Position numbers and translations under genes: made by a program. The notes below the pieces were generated by a model. It ran no database searches, was not told the DNA's origin, and saw only the letters and a list, made by a program, of their open reading frames with translations. Shown here piece by piece: positions 1-8,238 of a stretch of 64,000 nucleotides of DNA. Within the stretch, counting starts at the first letter, position 1; each line of letters opens with the position of its first letter. Source of the DNA: CAVVNC01 sp963750015 (GTDB taxonomy: Bacteria; Desulfobacterota; Syntrophorhabdia; Syntrophorhabdales; WCHB1-27); assembly GCA_963750015.1 (NCBI GenBank), contig CAVVPU010000227.1, forward strand, positions 1 to 64,000, read 5' to 3'.

Positions 1-2
1 TC

Positions 3-161
3 ACAGAAGTCGTCCTCTTTTTCAAGTCGCACTCCAGGGCGACGAACATCCACACCGTTGATGACGGTATTCTTACCAGTGCGGCCGCGAAAGTAATATA
101 CCTCGACGACGGGGAGGCACCGCATCCCACCGCCGAAAAACTTATAAACGCCGAGGCATAG
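3..161 (+). CDS. C-terminal end of an unidentified protein, cut by the window start
   Basis: An open frame enters from the left edge and ends at a TAG that directly abuts the repA ATG (TAG then ATG, no gap). The 52 visible residues include a TSAAAKVIYLDD stretch and are not recognisable as a family. The abutting arrangement suggests co-transcription and translational coupling with the replication gene. A partition or replication-associated protein would fit the position, but that is only context. Confidence 0.45.
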   Translation, partial: TEVVLFFKSHSRATNIHTVDDGILTSAAAKVIYLDDGEAPHPTAEKLINAEA

Positions 162-1283
162 ATGAAAGACATGGTCACGACGGGCGGACCTGTCGACACG
201 CGATTGATCGAAGCCCGCACCAGGTTTACCGCGCAGGAGGAGACAGGGCCACTCGTCTATCAGCACGGCATTTTCTGCCAAGTCGCCCTTCCTCGGAGCA
301 AACCCGAGGACCGCACGTTCGAGCGTTCCTTCAAAAATGCTTCCATTCTGATTGAAGCCGGAAAGCTTTGGGATGGCCAGCAATGGGTCGAATACCCCAT
401 ACCATACGGCCCCAAACCGCGTCTTGCCCTCATTCACATCAACAGTGAGGCCGTCAGGACACAAAGCCCTACAATCGAAATCGGTCATAGTTGCGCCGAA
501 TTCCTCCGACGCATAGGGCTGCCCGACCAGGACGGCCGCACTTACGGATTGTTCAAACGTCAGATGATGGCCTTGGCCGCCGCACGGCTCACCATGGGTT
601 TTACCGTTCACAATCAGGCGATAACTATCGACGCCAAGCCGATCAAAGAGTTCAGGGCTTGGCTCACCGACGATGAAAGACTACAACCCCTCTGGCCTGG
701 TCGTTTGCAACTGTCGCAAGAATACTTCGAGAGCCTGCAGGGCCATGCCGTTCCCCTCGATCCCCGCGCCTTAAGAGCCCTATCCCATTCGGCCCTGGCC
801 CTCGACTGGTACTCCTTTCTTTCCCGTCGTTTACATGAGATAGAAAGGGCCGTAAGGATTCCTTTCGTCTCTCTGCAAGAGCAATTCGGGCAAGAATACA
901 AAGGCAAATACGCATACCTCCATTTCAAGCAAGAGCTTCTTTCCGTCAACAAATTAGTTCTAAGCGTCTACCCGGCGGCGAAGATTGAGCTGACGGCAGG
1001 GGGACTTATTTTGCATCCTTCACACCCCCCTGTTTGTAAGGCCATCGCAAGAAGCCAAAAGGAACTGGCCCGAGAGCGTTTACCTTACCTGCCGCTCCCA
1101 CAGCGACAGCCCAACCTGTCACCTCTCGCCGTCGAGCGTTTTAGAAAGCTTTATGCGGGGCTTGACCCCTACGCCTGCCAGGGCGATTTCGACGCCTGGC
1201 TCTGCCATAAAGACAAACCCCCGGAAAATTACAGCAGGGTCTTCCTCGGCTTCGCCAAGAAGTGGGCAAAGGGCAAACGATAA
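162..1283 (+). CDS. repA: RepA-type plasmid replication initiator
   Basis: A 373-residue protein that resembles the plasmid RepA (RepA_C) family of initiators, which bind iterons and open the origin of theta-replicating plasmids. Recognisable features are the YGPKPRLALIHI segment near residue 80, an EIGHSCAEFLRRIGL segment near 105, and the SHSALALDWYSFLSRRL segment near 210, all typical of the winged-helix initiator core. Length fits the family. The start ATG follows the upstream stop with no gap, and the ribosome site is weak, so coupling to the upstream gene is likely. Three 15-base repeats and AT-rich phased repeats lie 80 to 190 bases downstream, where an origin would be expected. The family call is from pattern recognition, not a search. 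Confidence 0.75.
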   Translation: MKDMVTTGGPVDTRLIEARTRFTAQEETGPLVYQHGIFCQVALPRSKPEDRTFERSFKNASILIEAGKLWDGQQWVEYPIPYGPKPRLALIHINSEAVRTQSPTIEIGHSCAEFLRRIGLPDQDGRTYGLFKRQMMALAAARLTMGFTVHNQAITIDAKPIKEFRAWLTDDERLQPLWPGRLQLSQEYFESLQGHAVPLDPRALRALSHSALALDWYSFLSRRLHEIERAVRIPFVSLQEQFGQEYKGKYAYLHFKQELLSVNKLVLSVYPAAKIELTAGGLILHPSHPPVCKAIARSQKELARERLPYLPLPQRQPNLSPLAVERFRKLYAGLDPYACQGDFDAWLCHKDKPPENYSRVFLGFAKKWAKGKR

Positions 1284-1359
1284 AGCAGCAGTCTCGCGGC
1301 TATGGGATACCGGGTACCCCTTGAATGTGCAAAACGGGAAAAATAGGAAAGTTTTCCAC

Positions 1360-1429
1360 GTGACATCGCCGCTAACTGGTATGTGACATCGCCGCTAGTG
1401 CAGTCACTTTTTATGTGACATCGCCGCTA
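1360..1429 (+). repeat. Three direct 15-base repeats, probable iterons
   Basis: GTGACATCGCCGCTA occurs three times in the same orientation at 1360-1374, 1383-1397 and 1415-1429 (start-to-start 23 and 32 bases; the last two copies share extra flanking bases). Their position just after a RepA-type gene is what initiator-binding iterons of a plasmid origin look like. Binding is inferred. Confidence 0.65.
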
Positions 1430-1437
1430 GCCATATC

Positions 1438-1468
1438 CATATAGTTCTTCATATAGTAAATCATATAG
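1438..1468 (+). repeat. AT-rich CATATAG repeats with 12-base phasing
   Basis: CATATAG starts at 1438, 1450 and 1462, an exact 12-base period. AT-rich phased repeats next to iterons are typical of the DNA-unwinding element of a replication origin. Together with the repeats just upstream they suggest oriV at about 1350-1470. Confidence 0.5.
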
Positions 1469-1914
1469 CCGGGGAGCCCCGACTGTTGAAAACCTCAAAG
1501 AGGTCAAAATGCGACCACCGCGTCGAGCATAGGCACCTGTGCCTACCCTCTTTCAAAGCTTTCAAAGCCTATAGGGGAAAGGCGCAAAAGAACGGACCGT
1601 CACAAGGATGAAGTCAGAGCCGGAGGAAATTTGTCATGTCCGCAAGAAGGTCGGACTTAGCCCGACCGATGCCGCTCAGACGAGTCCGCAACCGTAGAGA
1701 ATCTTTCTTCCTCACGGATGGTCCACAACAAAACGCTCAAAAATGCCCCAGGATCGATTTTGAGGGGTGGGGGAGCATCTTGGGCACAAGAGGCTGGAAT
1801 GCACATGAGCCTCGTGGGGTTTTCCGCGAGAGAGTGGGTAATCGGGGATGAGCGGCACCCCTCAAAAAGAGCCCTGCGCTCTCTTTCGTGAGAATGCCCC
1901 GCCGGCGAGAGGTT
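1469..1914. other. Intergenic stretch without a supportable gene
   Basis: Possible origin flank. It contains a tandem CTTTCAAAG repeat near 1552-1571. A short open frame at 1636-1851 has low-complexity, Arg-rich translation without recognisable features, and I do not call it. Confidence 0.3.
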
Positions 1915-2387
1915 TCAAACCCCGTCGAGGATTCTATTGATCTTCAGGGCGGTATCGAGATACCTCAGGAACAGCCGGTTCTTGAGCTCGTAGTTGTCTG
2001 CCTTGCAGAGCCCACTGTGCGCGGCACCGGGGGACAGTCCATAATCGGCGATGGTGATCGATTCGCACAGGGCGATTTTCTCGCACCTCTCGGCCGGGCA
2101 GACCAGATCGATGGTTGCGCCGTTTTCTAGGCCCTCACGTGCTCCACCGTCGCGTTGGTCCTTTTGTCGCGCACCACTATCCACGCAGTTCGCCGGATCT
2201 TCGCAATGCCTTCACGTTGAGCACCCTGCAAAGCCCCGAGGAATAGTGTGTGAGGTGCTCAATGACCGCCTGCGCGCGAGGGGCATAGTGGTACCACGGG
2301 AACGAAGAGTAGATAGATGACGAAGGCAGACAAGACAACGCTCGCCACGGCGAGGACCGCCTTACGGATCTTCGACTTGTTTCTCAT
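1915..2387 (-). pseudogene. Frameshifted small membrane-anchored protein gene
   Basis: Reading the minus strand from an ATG at 2387 gives a short basic N-terminus followed by a hydrophobic segment (VLAVASVVLSAFVIYLLFVP). The protein-like signal then hops between frames: about 35 residues beginning WYHYAPRAQAVIEHL, then a segment containing TAWIVVRDKRTNATVEHV, then a last open segment ending LDTALKINRILDGV with a stop at 1915. Stitched together this is one coherent anchored protein of about 150 residues, broken by at least two or three frameshifts. I do not recognise the family. It is either a decayed plasmid gene or a gene hit by sequencing indels. Confidence 0.45.
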
Positions 2388-2532
2388 GAAACAAATATCG
2401 GTAAAGGGGATGAAGAGACTTCACAGTCAATTGTGCCACACTCCCGGGGTCGACAGGGAGATCCCGGCCCCGGGAGCGGGCGTGCGAAAACCTGCGGTCA
2501 TGAATTGCGCGGCTGGCTCAGAACCGAAAGCC

Positions 2533-4167
2533 TTATGACATCGCCCGCGCGGGTTTAACATCGAAAACCAGACTAAGATAACCCCGCTTGCGGGACTCGC
2601 GGACATCCCGTGGCCCGGGGAAGAAGGTCTCGTTCATGGGTATGCAGAAGTACTTCCTCTCCGACATGTCGGCGATACGCGCGTGGAAGATGAAGCTCGT
2701 TCCGAAGTGGGGATGCTCGATGCGCCACGCGAGGGCGCCTTTTGCCCTGAGCGAATCGGCAAGCTCGGTCAATACCCCCTGGGTGTCGCTCGGGTTGATC
2801 TCTCTCACGAGCCGCCAGTCGAGGGCATTCGCCTCGGCCCCGAGCGTCTTGATAACCGTGCGCGCGAGGTCGGGCATGCAATAGACGATGCCGTTGAAGG
2901 ACATGGCCTTCCATACATTGGTCCACACGCTTTCGTTGATCCGGGGCGTTAGGGCCTCGGCGAACCGACCGGAGTCGAGCCACTCGTCGATCCGCCTTCC
3001 CGTCGTGTACACGGGAAAGGCCTCCGATATTTCCTGGACTCTCGCCCGGGCGTCCGCCTCCATAACCACTTGGGCGGGTGAGGTGTCCACCACGTTCGTG
3101 TGGTGAAAGTAGACTGCGGTTTCAATGTACTTGCGGAGCTCCGCGTTGATCGTGACAGGAACCATCTTCTTCAGCTCCTCGATCGCGACCTCCGCGTGAT
3201 CGGCCTTTCCTTTCTTCTTCCGTTCGGAAAGGGTGGGGATCTTCCCGATGTCGTGGCCGAGGGCCGCGCTCACGATGGCGGGGACGAACCACGCGAGATG
3301 ACCCCTCTCGTCGTGGGCGATGGCGGACACCGCGTGCTCCAGCACGTGGAGCGTGTGGTCGTAGAGCGATACCTTCGCAAGGGCTTCGTAGAGTCTTTTG
3401 TCCGGGTAGTGCTTCACCTTCCGGTATTCGATATCGTAGCTCTTGCCCATGATGGACGGACAGTCCGTGTGCTCGTAGAGGATCTCGAGGAGACCTTCGA
3501 CCAGTCCGGCCACCTTTCCCGCGCGGAGCTGCTCCCGATAGGGGGCGAGGACCCGTTCGAAATCCTCCGGACGCGCCCTGTGCTCGATGTGGAACTTGTA
3601 CTCTGGTACGAGGTCCCATGTGCCCTTGCCGTGAGGGGGCAGGGGGCGAGGGCCACGCTTTACTATTTCCCTCACTTCAGCCCCCATCGGCACCGTGTCA
3701 GCTGTGAGGAGGAAGTCGACGGTGGAGGTGCTCTTCTGCTTGATGGCCTTCTTCGAGCCCCTCACCTTCCGCATGTACAGCCGTGTATATACCCGTTTCT
3801 TCGCTCTCGAAGCCGCCTTCTTGAAAAGACCCCGCATCTTGTAGGGTGCTCCGACCTGTGCCATGTAGACCAGGGCCACCCTGTCGGAAGGCTGGTCGTA
3901 CTTCTTCATGAAGACGGCCTCGAAGTGCGCCTCCATCTTCGCCGTGTCAGGCCGGGTGAAACCCCGGGTATCCCAGGCGCCGGCAGCCAGGAAGGTGAGC
4001 TTTTTAAAAAACACGGGGTCGACGCGTTCCGCCTCCGCCCACTTCACGAAAAAGGTGAGCTTAACCTCACGTCTCTGCGCGAGCATCCACTCAAGGAAGA
4101 GGGCAAAGCCCTCTTCACGGTCAACCTCCAACATCTGCCGCCGCAACTCCACAAGTCTTTCATCCAT
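2533..4167 (-). CDS. HD-domain protein, possibly a TraI_2-like plasmid protein
   Basis: A 544-residue protein with an HD-type metal phosphohydrolase domain around residues 255-360: a His in YDHTLHVLEHAV, the HD pair in ALGHDIGKI, a further His in DHAEVAIEEL and the FHHT segment. The C-terminal 150 residues have no obvious motif. I place the start at 4167 because GGGAGGGC sits 3 bases before that ATG; an ATG 45 bases further upstream lacks such a site. HD domains of this kind occur in TraI_2-like proteins of conjugative elements, and the neighbouring RepA gene makes a mobile-element role plausible. A nucleotide-hydrolase role is equally possible; the function is not settled. Confidence 0.6.
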   Translation of the reverse strand: MDERLVELRRQMLEVDREEGFALFLEWMLAQRREVKLTFFVKWAEAERVDPVFFKKLTFLAAGAWDTRGFTRPDTAKMEAHFEAVFMKKYDQPSDRVALVYMAQVGAPYKMRGLFKKAASRAKKRVYTRLYMRKVRGSKKAIKQKSTSTVDFLLTADTVPMGAEVREIVKRGPRPLPPHGKGTWDLVPEYKFHIEHRARPEDFERVLAPYREQLRAGKVAGLVEGLLEILYEHTDCPSIMGKSYDIEYRKVKHYPDKRLYEALAKVSLYDHTLHVLEHAVSAIAHDERGHLAWFVPAIVSAALGHDIGKIPTLSERKKKGKADHAEVAIEELKKMVPVTINAELRKYIETAVYFHHTNVVDTSPAQVVMEADARARVQEISEAFPVYTTGRRIDEWLDSGRFAEALTPRINESVWTNVWKAMSFNGIVYCMPDLARTVIKTLGAEANALDWRLVREINPSDTQGVLTELADSLRAKGALAWRIEHPHFGTSFIFHARIADMSERKYFCIPMNETFFPGPRDVRESRKRGYLSLVFDVKPARAMS

Positions 4168-4273
4168 TCTGCCCTCCCGATTTAAACAATAATGTTTATA
4201 TTTGTTGGCCACTCTCTATCACGCCCAATGCCGCGCAAACAAAAATCGTCATCACAATATCCCTTTCAAAAAG

Positions 4274-4325
4274 GGATTCAGCCCAACGGCCTACAGAAGA
4301 AACTGGATTCAGCCCAACGGCCTAC
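4274..4325 (+). repeat. Two direct 21-base repeats
   Basis: The 21 bases at 4274-4294 (GGATTCAGCC...) are repeated exactly at 4305-4325, a 31-base period. They lie between the HD-domain gene and the membrane-protein remnant. Role unknown; a protein-binding site is possible. Confidence 0.6.
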
Positions 4326-4376
4326 GCAAATAACTGAAGCTATATTACTTGGGAGATTTTCGAAAAGGTGGGTGTG

Positions 4377-4799
4377 TCAGACGGGCCGGCGACAATAGGC
4401 CTGAATGGCGCCCTCGAGCGCACCCAGGACATCGTTGCTCAGGACCTTGCGCTCGCGTGAAATGACTCGGGGAGTTGGTCAATCTTGATGGCTTCTTGAT
4501 GATTTCGCCGTCTTTGTTCCTTCCTACGGGGACTCCATACCATGCGGTCCAGGAGTCGGAAAGGTGAGGCTCCTGAGGGTCCCGCGAAAAAGCATCTCCC
4601 CTTCTCAGCCGTGTTTCCACGTCTCAAAGTCCTCGTTTATAGATGACCTGTAGACGAGCGGGGAAACAGCAACCAGAAAGGCGAGCGGCCACCAAAAAGA
4701 ATGGTAAAGGAGAAGAAGGAGGGCCCCCACGACAACCAGAAAAACGATTCGGTTGGTCTTTCTGACGTGCTCGGCCTTTTGTAATCGGCAACGACACAT
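4377..4799 (-). pseudogene. Frameshifted small membrane protein gene
   Basis: The minus strand from an ATG at 4799 encodes a basic N-terminus followed by a strong hydrophobic hairpin (IVFLVVVGALLLLLYH then WWPLAFLVAVSPLVY). Around 4620 the coding signal moves to another frame (DAFSRDPQEPHLSDSW...VGRNKDGEIIKKPSRL), and near 4430 to a third (RKVLSNDVLGALEGAIQAY), ending at a TGA at 4377-4379. The pieces read as one protein of about 140 residues. GGGAGGAGGT lies about 13 bases before the ATG. The family is not recognised; small two-helix proteins occur in conjugation loci. Two frameshifts make it a pseudogene unless they are sequencing errors. Confidence 0.4.
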
Positions 4800-4847
4800 C
4801 CACTCGTGGGCATACCTCCTCCCTTGGTATTATTTGGGATTTTAGCA

Positions 4848-4965
4848 GTTTCTATCATATTCACACAGATTCACACGGTTTCTGCTACTTTCAACCTTCA
4901 CCTCGTGGGTAAAACTATGTGAATGTGATAGAAACCGATGGAAAGTGTGTGGAAGTACCAGAAAT
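4848..4965. repeat. Four-copy element in a dyad arrangement
   Basis: A motif of about 20 bases ending in AGAAAC occurs twice on the minus strand (4848-4868 and 4878-4896) and twice on the plus strand (4916-4935 and 4945-4965). The outer left copy and the first right copy form a 17-base inverted repeat with one mismatch (4848-4864 against 4919-4935). The symmetric two-plus-two layout suggests a multimeric binding site: an operator, a partition or resolution site, or an origin element. Confidence 0.6.
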
Positions 4966-5336
4966 CACTCGTCCCTCGGCAACCGTTTAACGTCTCTCTT
5001 TATACTGTCTAGTCCTCTCTGATTAGACCGCCCATTTTTCATAATCTTTTGCACGAGGCGACCGATCAGTCAGATTAGAATAATCGGACGAGAATTGTGT
5101 CAAGTTGTAGGTCACCGGGGCCGCCACCGTGTGTTCGGAGAAGATTCTTTTCAGGTGTATTCCTCACAAGAAGCAACATCACCCCGGTGGCATATCTTCT
5201 TCCTGTAATGGATAGAGTTTGGTCGACCGCCGCGATATTAAGTGATTCAACTGGTAATGATTGCGGTAGCTTGCGAAATATATGTAAGTTCTTGAGAGCG
5301 TTCCTCTAGCTCCCCTCTTCACGATGAAAAATTCCC
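4966..5336. other. Intergenic stretch without a supportable gene
   Basis: Moderately AT-rich DNA between the repeat element and the arsR promoter. Open frames are short and show no motif or ribosome site. I see nothing else in it. Confidence 0.3.
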
Positions 5337-5371
5337 TTGACAAAGTATTGGCTTGTTGGTATATTTACCAA
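5337..5371 (+). promoter_or_regulatory. arsR promoter with an overlapping operator
   Basis: TTGACA at 5337-5342 and TATATT at 5360-5365 with a 17-base spacer form a near-consensus sigma70-type promoter. The perfect inverted repeat TTGGTA-TATT-TACCAA (5356-5371) covers the -10 box. The next gene is an ArsR-family repressor, so autoregulation by steric block, released by metal or metalloid binding, is the likely mode. Confidence 0.7.
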
Positions 5372-5397
5372 TAAGTCATGTTACAGGCAGGTAATCC

Positions 5398-5724
5398 ATG
5401 ATAACCTTTGAAGAAGCGGAGATCAGAAGCCGGATCATTAAGGCGATGGGCCACCCGGTCCGCCTCATGATGATCGAGGCGCTGAAGGAGGGCGAGCGGA
5501 CCTTCTCCTCGTTGAACGGGATTTTCAATCTAGACAAGTCGACGGTCTCGAAGCACCTCCTTGTGCTCAAGGAGGCCGGGATACTCTCGTCCAGGAAAGA
5601 AGGGGCGGATATGATCTACCGTCTGGAGGTCCCGTGCGTGACCGATTTCTTCGGCTGCGTGACCGCCGTCATTGAGAGCAACGTAAAACGGCAGCAGGTC
5701 TGCTTGTGCAAACGATCCGGGTAA
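5398..5724 (+). CDS. ArsR-family transcriptional repressor
   Basis: A 108-residue winged-helix protein of the ArsR/SmtB type. MGHPVRLMMIEAL (residues 17-29) is the typical first helix, and DKSTVSKHLLVLKEAGI is the recognition helix-turn-helix near residues 45-62. A C-terminal CLCKRSG tail and Cys in VPCVTDFFGCV offer possible metal or redox ligands, but the classical ELCVCDL site is absent, so the inducer is uncertain. It is the first gene of the permease-thioredoxin cluster and probably represses it through the palindrome that overlaps its own -10 box. Confidence 0.88.
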   Translation: MITFEEAEIRSRIIKAMGHPVRLMMIEALKEGERTFSSLNGIFNLDKSTVSKHLLVLKEAGILSSRKEGADMIYRLEVPCVTDFFGCVTAVIESNVKRQQVCLCKRSG

Positions 5725-5805
5725 GGTTTTTTTTGCGCTTATCTGTTGGGACTTTTGCCAATATGCCATCACAGGTGCGGTCGAGACATAAGGAGGATAA
5801 CGGGC

Positions 5806-6753
5806 ATGTTGAAGTACATCGCTGATTCCCTGGTGTACGGGCTTATGGGCATTCAGCCCGGAACGAGGCTTGCCGAGGCCCTCGATTTCTTCTTCTACGA
5901 CACGATGAAGGTGTTTCTGCTTCTTATCGTGATCATCTTTGGCGTTGCAATCATACGGAGCTTCTTTCCCCCCGAAAAGTCCCGGAAGCTTCTCGGCAAC
6001 CACAAGGAATACGTCGGCAATCTCCTTGCGGCCCTGCTCGGCATCGTAACCCCTTTTTGCTCCTGCTCCGCGATCCCCATGTTCATCGGCTTCCTGGAGT
6101 CGGGACTGCCCCTCGGGGTCACCTTCTCCTTCCTCATATCCTCTCCAACGGTGAATGAAGTGGCTCTCGTTATGCTGTGGGGACTATTCGGATGGCGGAT
6201 CGCCCTCCTTTATACGGCCACGGGCGTTGTCATCGCCTTCTTCGCGGGTATCGCCATCGGGAAGCTCAAGCTGGAGCACCTCGTCGAAGATTACGTGTAC
6301 CGGATCCGTATGGGAGAAACGGAGATAGTTGTTCCGACCTGGGGGGAGCGGCTGGTGTACGCGCGAGACTACACGAAGGACATCCTCGGGCGCGTCTGGC
6401 TCTTTGTTCTCATCGGCATCGGATTCGGCGGCCTGATCCACGGTTTTGTACCCACCGATTTCGTGGTCAGATACGCCGGACCCGGCAACCCCTTCGCCGT
6501 GCCTATAGCGGTCCTCATAGGCATCCCCCTCTATTCGAACGCGGCGGGAACGATACCCATCGTCCAGGCTCTTGTCGGGAAAGGGCTGCCCATGGGCACG
6601 GCCCTCGCCTTCATGATGTCCATCGTCGCCATATCGACGCCGGAGATGATCATCCTTCGCAAGGTCATCAAGCCCAAGCTGATAGGCATCTTTGCGGGCA
6701 TAGTAGCGGGGGCGATTATCATCGTGGGATACCTGTTCAACGCCGTCCTTTGA
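5806..6753 (+). CDS. ArsP/COG0701-type permease
   Basis: A 315-residue polytopic membrane protein with about eight hydrophobic segments. The TPFCSCSAIPMFIGF segment (Cys85 and Cys87) and the SSPTVNEVALVML segment after it are hallmarks of the COG0701 (ArsP_1) permeases; a related segment recurs near residue 245 (IPLYSNAAGTIPI). Characterised ArsP proteins export trivalent organoarsenicals; other members are linked to metal efflux or remain unassigned. Start chosen because AAGGAGG lies just upstream of this ATG. It follows arsR and precedes a run of thioredoxin-fold genes, a common pairing for this family, which points to thiol chemistry on the transported species. Confidence 0.85.
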   Translation: MLKYIADSLVYGLMGIQPGTRLAEALDFFFYDTMKVFLLLIVIIFGVAIIRSFFPPEKSRKLLGNHKEYVGNLLAALLGIVTPFCSCSAIPMFIGFLESGLPLGVTFSFLISSPTVNEVALVMLWGLFGWRIALLYTATGVVIAFFAGIAIGKLKLEHLVEDYVYRIRMGETEIVVPTWGERLVYARDYTKDILGRVWLFVLIGIGFGGLIHGFVPTDFVVRYAGPGNPFAVPIAVLIGIPLYSNAAGTIPIVQALVGKGLPMGTALAFMMSIVAISTPEMIILRKVIKPKLIGIFAGIVAGAIIIVGYLFNAVL

Positions 6754-6888
6754 GGTAACCACCATTGCGAGAGAAGGAGGTGAGAACCGATGAAGACGAG
6801 GTCCCGGGCCGATTGAGGGAATGGATGGCCGCACCCTCCCGCGCCGGCAGAGCGAGGAAATAACTCAGCACGAAAGGAGAGTCTATTC

Positions 6889-7392
6889 ATGGAATCGAGT
6901 CATGAAAAAAAGCATCACAAAATGGAGATTGTCGTCATAGGTCCGGAGCCGCCCTGTGTCCGCTGCCTGAACACGTACAAGTTCGCCAAAGAGGCGGCAC
7001 AGCAATTTGCAAGCGAAACCATCGAGGTCAGGAAAATCTCTTCTCGCTCGGACGAGGCCGGCAACTACGGCAGGGTCGAGGGAGGCCACGACATAGCCGA
7101 ACGGGCACAGGTGAAGACCGACGGCAATAAGTTACAGAAACTGATGTCGGAGGTGGGAGAACTTGAGCGCGACGAGGCGAAGAACAGGGCACTGATCGAA
7201 ACGAAGCTCGAGGAGATAGACAAGACGGTTGCGCCCCTCAGACAAAAGGCGGCGGAGGTAGGGTCCCTGATGACCCCGGTCCTCGCAATCAATGGAAACG
7301 TGAAATCGAGCGGCTACGTCCCCCAGAGGGAGCAGATCAGGGAATGGATCGCGGTCGAGCTTAAGCAAAGGGTGAGTGAGATATCCGTGTAG
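6889..7392 (+). CDS. Thioredoxin-fold protein with a coiled-coil insertion
   Basis: A 167-residue cytoplasmic protein. The N-terminal IVVIGPEPPCVRC strand carries a CxxC pair (Cys23, Cys26). The C-terminal part has MTPVLAINGNVKSSGYVP, which matches the cis-proline region and final strand of small MTH895-type thioredoxins. Between them lies a charged, probably helical stretch of about 60 residues (KLMSEVGELERDEAKNRAL...), which makes it about twice the usual length. The ribosome site AAAGGAGAG precedes the ATG. It probably passes electrons or handles thiol-bound metals with its neighbours. Confidence 0.65.
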   Translation: MESSHEKKHHKMEIVVIGPEPPCVRCLNTYKFAKEAAQQFASETIEVRKISSRSDEAGNYGRVEGGHDIAERAQVKTDGNKLQKLMSEVGELERDEAKNRALIETKLEEIDKTVAPLRQKAAEVGSLMTPVLAINGNVKSSGYVPQREQIREWIAVELKQRVSEISV

Positions 7393-7402
7393 AGGAGTCA
7401 CC

Positions 7403-7669
7403 ATGGTAACGATGGAGGTATTCAGCGGCGGTCCCTTGTGCCCCGGTTGCACGGCCGTTCTGGAGCTTGCCGACAGGTATGCCGGCCTGCACAAGGGCAG
7501 GCTCGAAGTGATCAGGTTCGTCGGGGATGAGGCGACGTCGAAATTCGAAGAGTACGGACTCGGCTGCGTGCCCACGGTAATCATCAACAGGACGATAAGG
7601 ATAGAAGGCATATGCCCGAGTGAGGAGACCCTGAATAACGCGCTCAGGGAGGCGGGGCTATGGGATTAA
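7403..7669 (+). CDS. Small thioredoxin-like protein
   Basis: An 88-residue protein with a CxxC (LCPGC, Cys13 and Cys16) after the first strand, and CVPTVIINRTIRIEGICPSEE at the cis-proline end, typical of compact thioredoxin or glutaredoxin folds. A third Cys pair (Cys in GLGCVPT and GICPS) is unusual and could bind metal. GAGGAG precedes this ATG. It overlaps the next gene by 11 bases, so the two are translationally coupled. Confidence 0.65.
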   Translation: MVTMEVFSGGPLCPGCTAVLELADRYAGLHKGRLEVIRFVGDEATSKFEEYGLGCVPTVIINRTIRIEGICPSEETLNNALREAGLWD

Positions 7670-7920
7670 AGATCGAGGCGTTTTTTTCCGTTCCTCCGTG
7701 TGCCAACAGCATGGCCTTAGACCGGCTGCTCAAGGAGATTGAGGAAGAGTATGGCAGCGAAGTCGAAGTTGTCAGGCAGGAGGGGCGGGCCGGAGAGTTC
7801 GAGAGGTACAATCTCACGTCGACCCCCGCGGTAGTAGTAGAAGAGCTGATCAAGATGATGGGCTTTTGTCCCAGCAAGGAGTCGCTCGTCGCGGCCCTCA
7901 AAGAGGTGGGCCTGGAATAG
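7660..7920 (+). CDS. Thioredoxin-fold protein lacking a CxxC
   Basis: An 86-residue protein paralogous to its upstream neighbour (TSTPAVVVEELIKMMGFCPSKE matches the C-terminal half of the fold). The active-site loop reads PPCANSM, so only one cysteine is left where CxxC would be. It may act by a monothiol mechanism, or as a carrier or chaperone rather than a disulfide reductase. Its ATG lies inside the end of the preceding gene. Confidence 0.6.
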   Translation: MGLKIEAFFSVPPCANSMALDRLLKEIEEEYGSEVEVVRQEGRAGEFERYNLTSTPAVVVEELIKMMGFCPSKESLVAALKEVGLE

Positions 7921-7954
7921 TGCGACAAAATCGATGAAAGGAGGCAATAGACAA

Positions 7955-8185
7955 ATGAAGATCCAAATTTTAGGCACGGGTTGCGCAAAGTGCGTAAAGC
8001 TGACCCGCAACGCGGAAGAGGCGGTGAAACAGGCCGGCGTGAACGCCGAAGTCGAAAAGGTGACGGACATCACGAAAATCATGGAGTTAGGAGTGATGAT
8101 GACGCCGGGCTTTGCGATCGACGGCCAGGTGAAGAGCGTCGGCAAGGTGCTCTCCGTGGAGGAGATCAAGAAGCTGCTGGGTTGA
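7955..8185 (+). CDS. MTH895/TM0996-type small thioredoxin
   Basis: A 76-residue protein beginning MKIQILGTGCAKC (Cys10 and Cys13), then VTDITKIMELGVMMTPGFAIDGQVKSVG, a nearly complete match to the redox-active disulfide protein 2 family. AAGGAGG lies upstream of the ATG. These proteins commonly accompany COG0701 permeases and ArsR regulators, as here, and are thought to act as dedicated reductants. Confidence 0.85.
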   Translation: MKIQILGTGCAKCVKLTRNAEEAVKQAGVNAEVEKVTDITKIMELGVMMTPGFAIDGQVKSVGKVLSVEEIKKLLG

Positions 8186-8238
8186 GGTTAAGGAAATGCC
8201 CTCGCGGACCAAACCTCCGTGAGGGCGACGGAGGCGAT

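Noticed and set aside
1660..1720. Hammerhead-ribozyme-like CAGACGAGTCCG
   Set aside because: The core CTGANGA is not present and the required GAAA with flanking stems is not found.
3100..4185. 361-codon plus-strand open frame
   Set aside because: Antisense to the HD-domain protein gene, with Arg/Leu-rich translation and no motif or ribosome site.
6790..6816. Eight-codon frame after a strong AAGGAGGTG
   Set aside because: Too short to support; the ribosome-site-like run may be a remnant or lie upstream of a lost gene.
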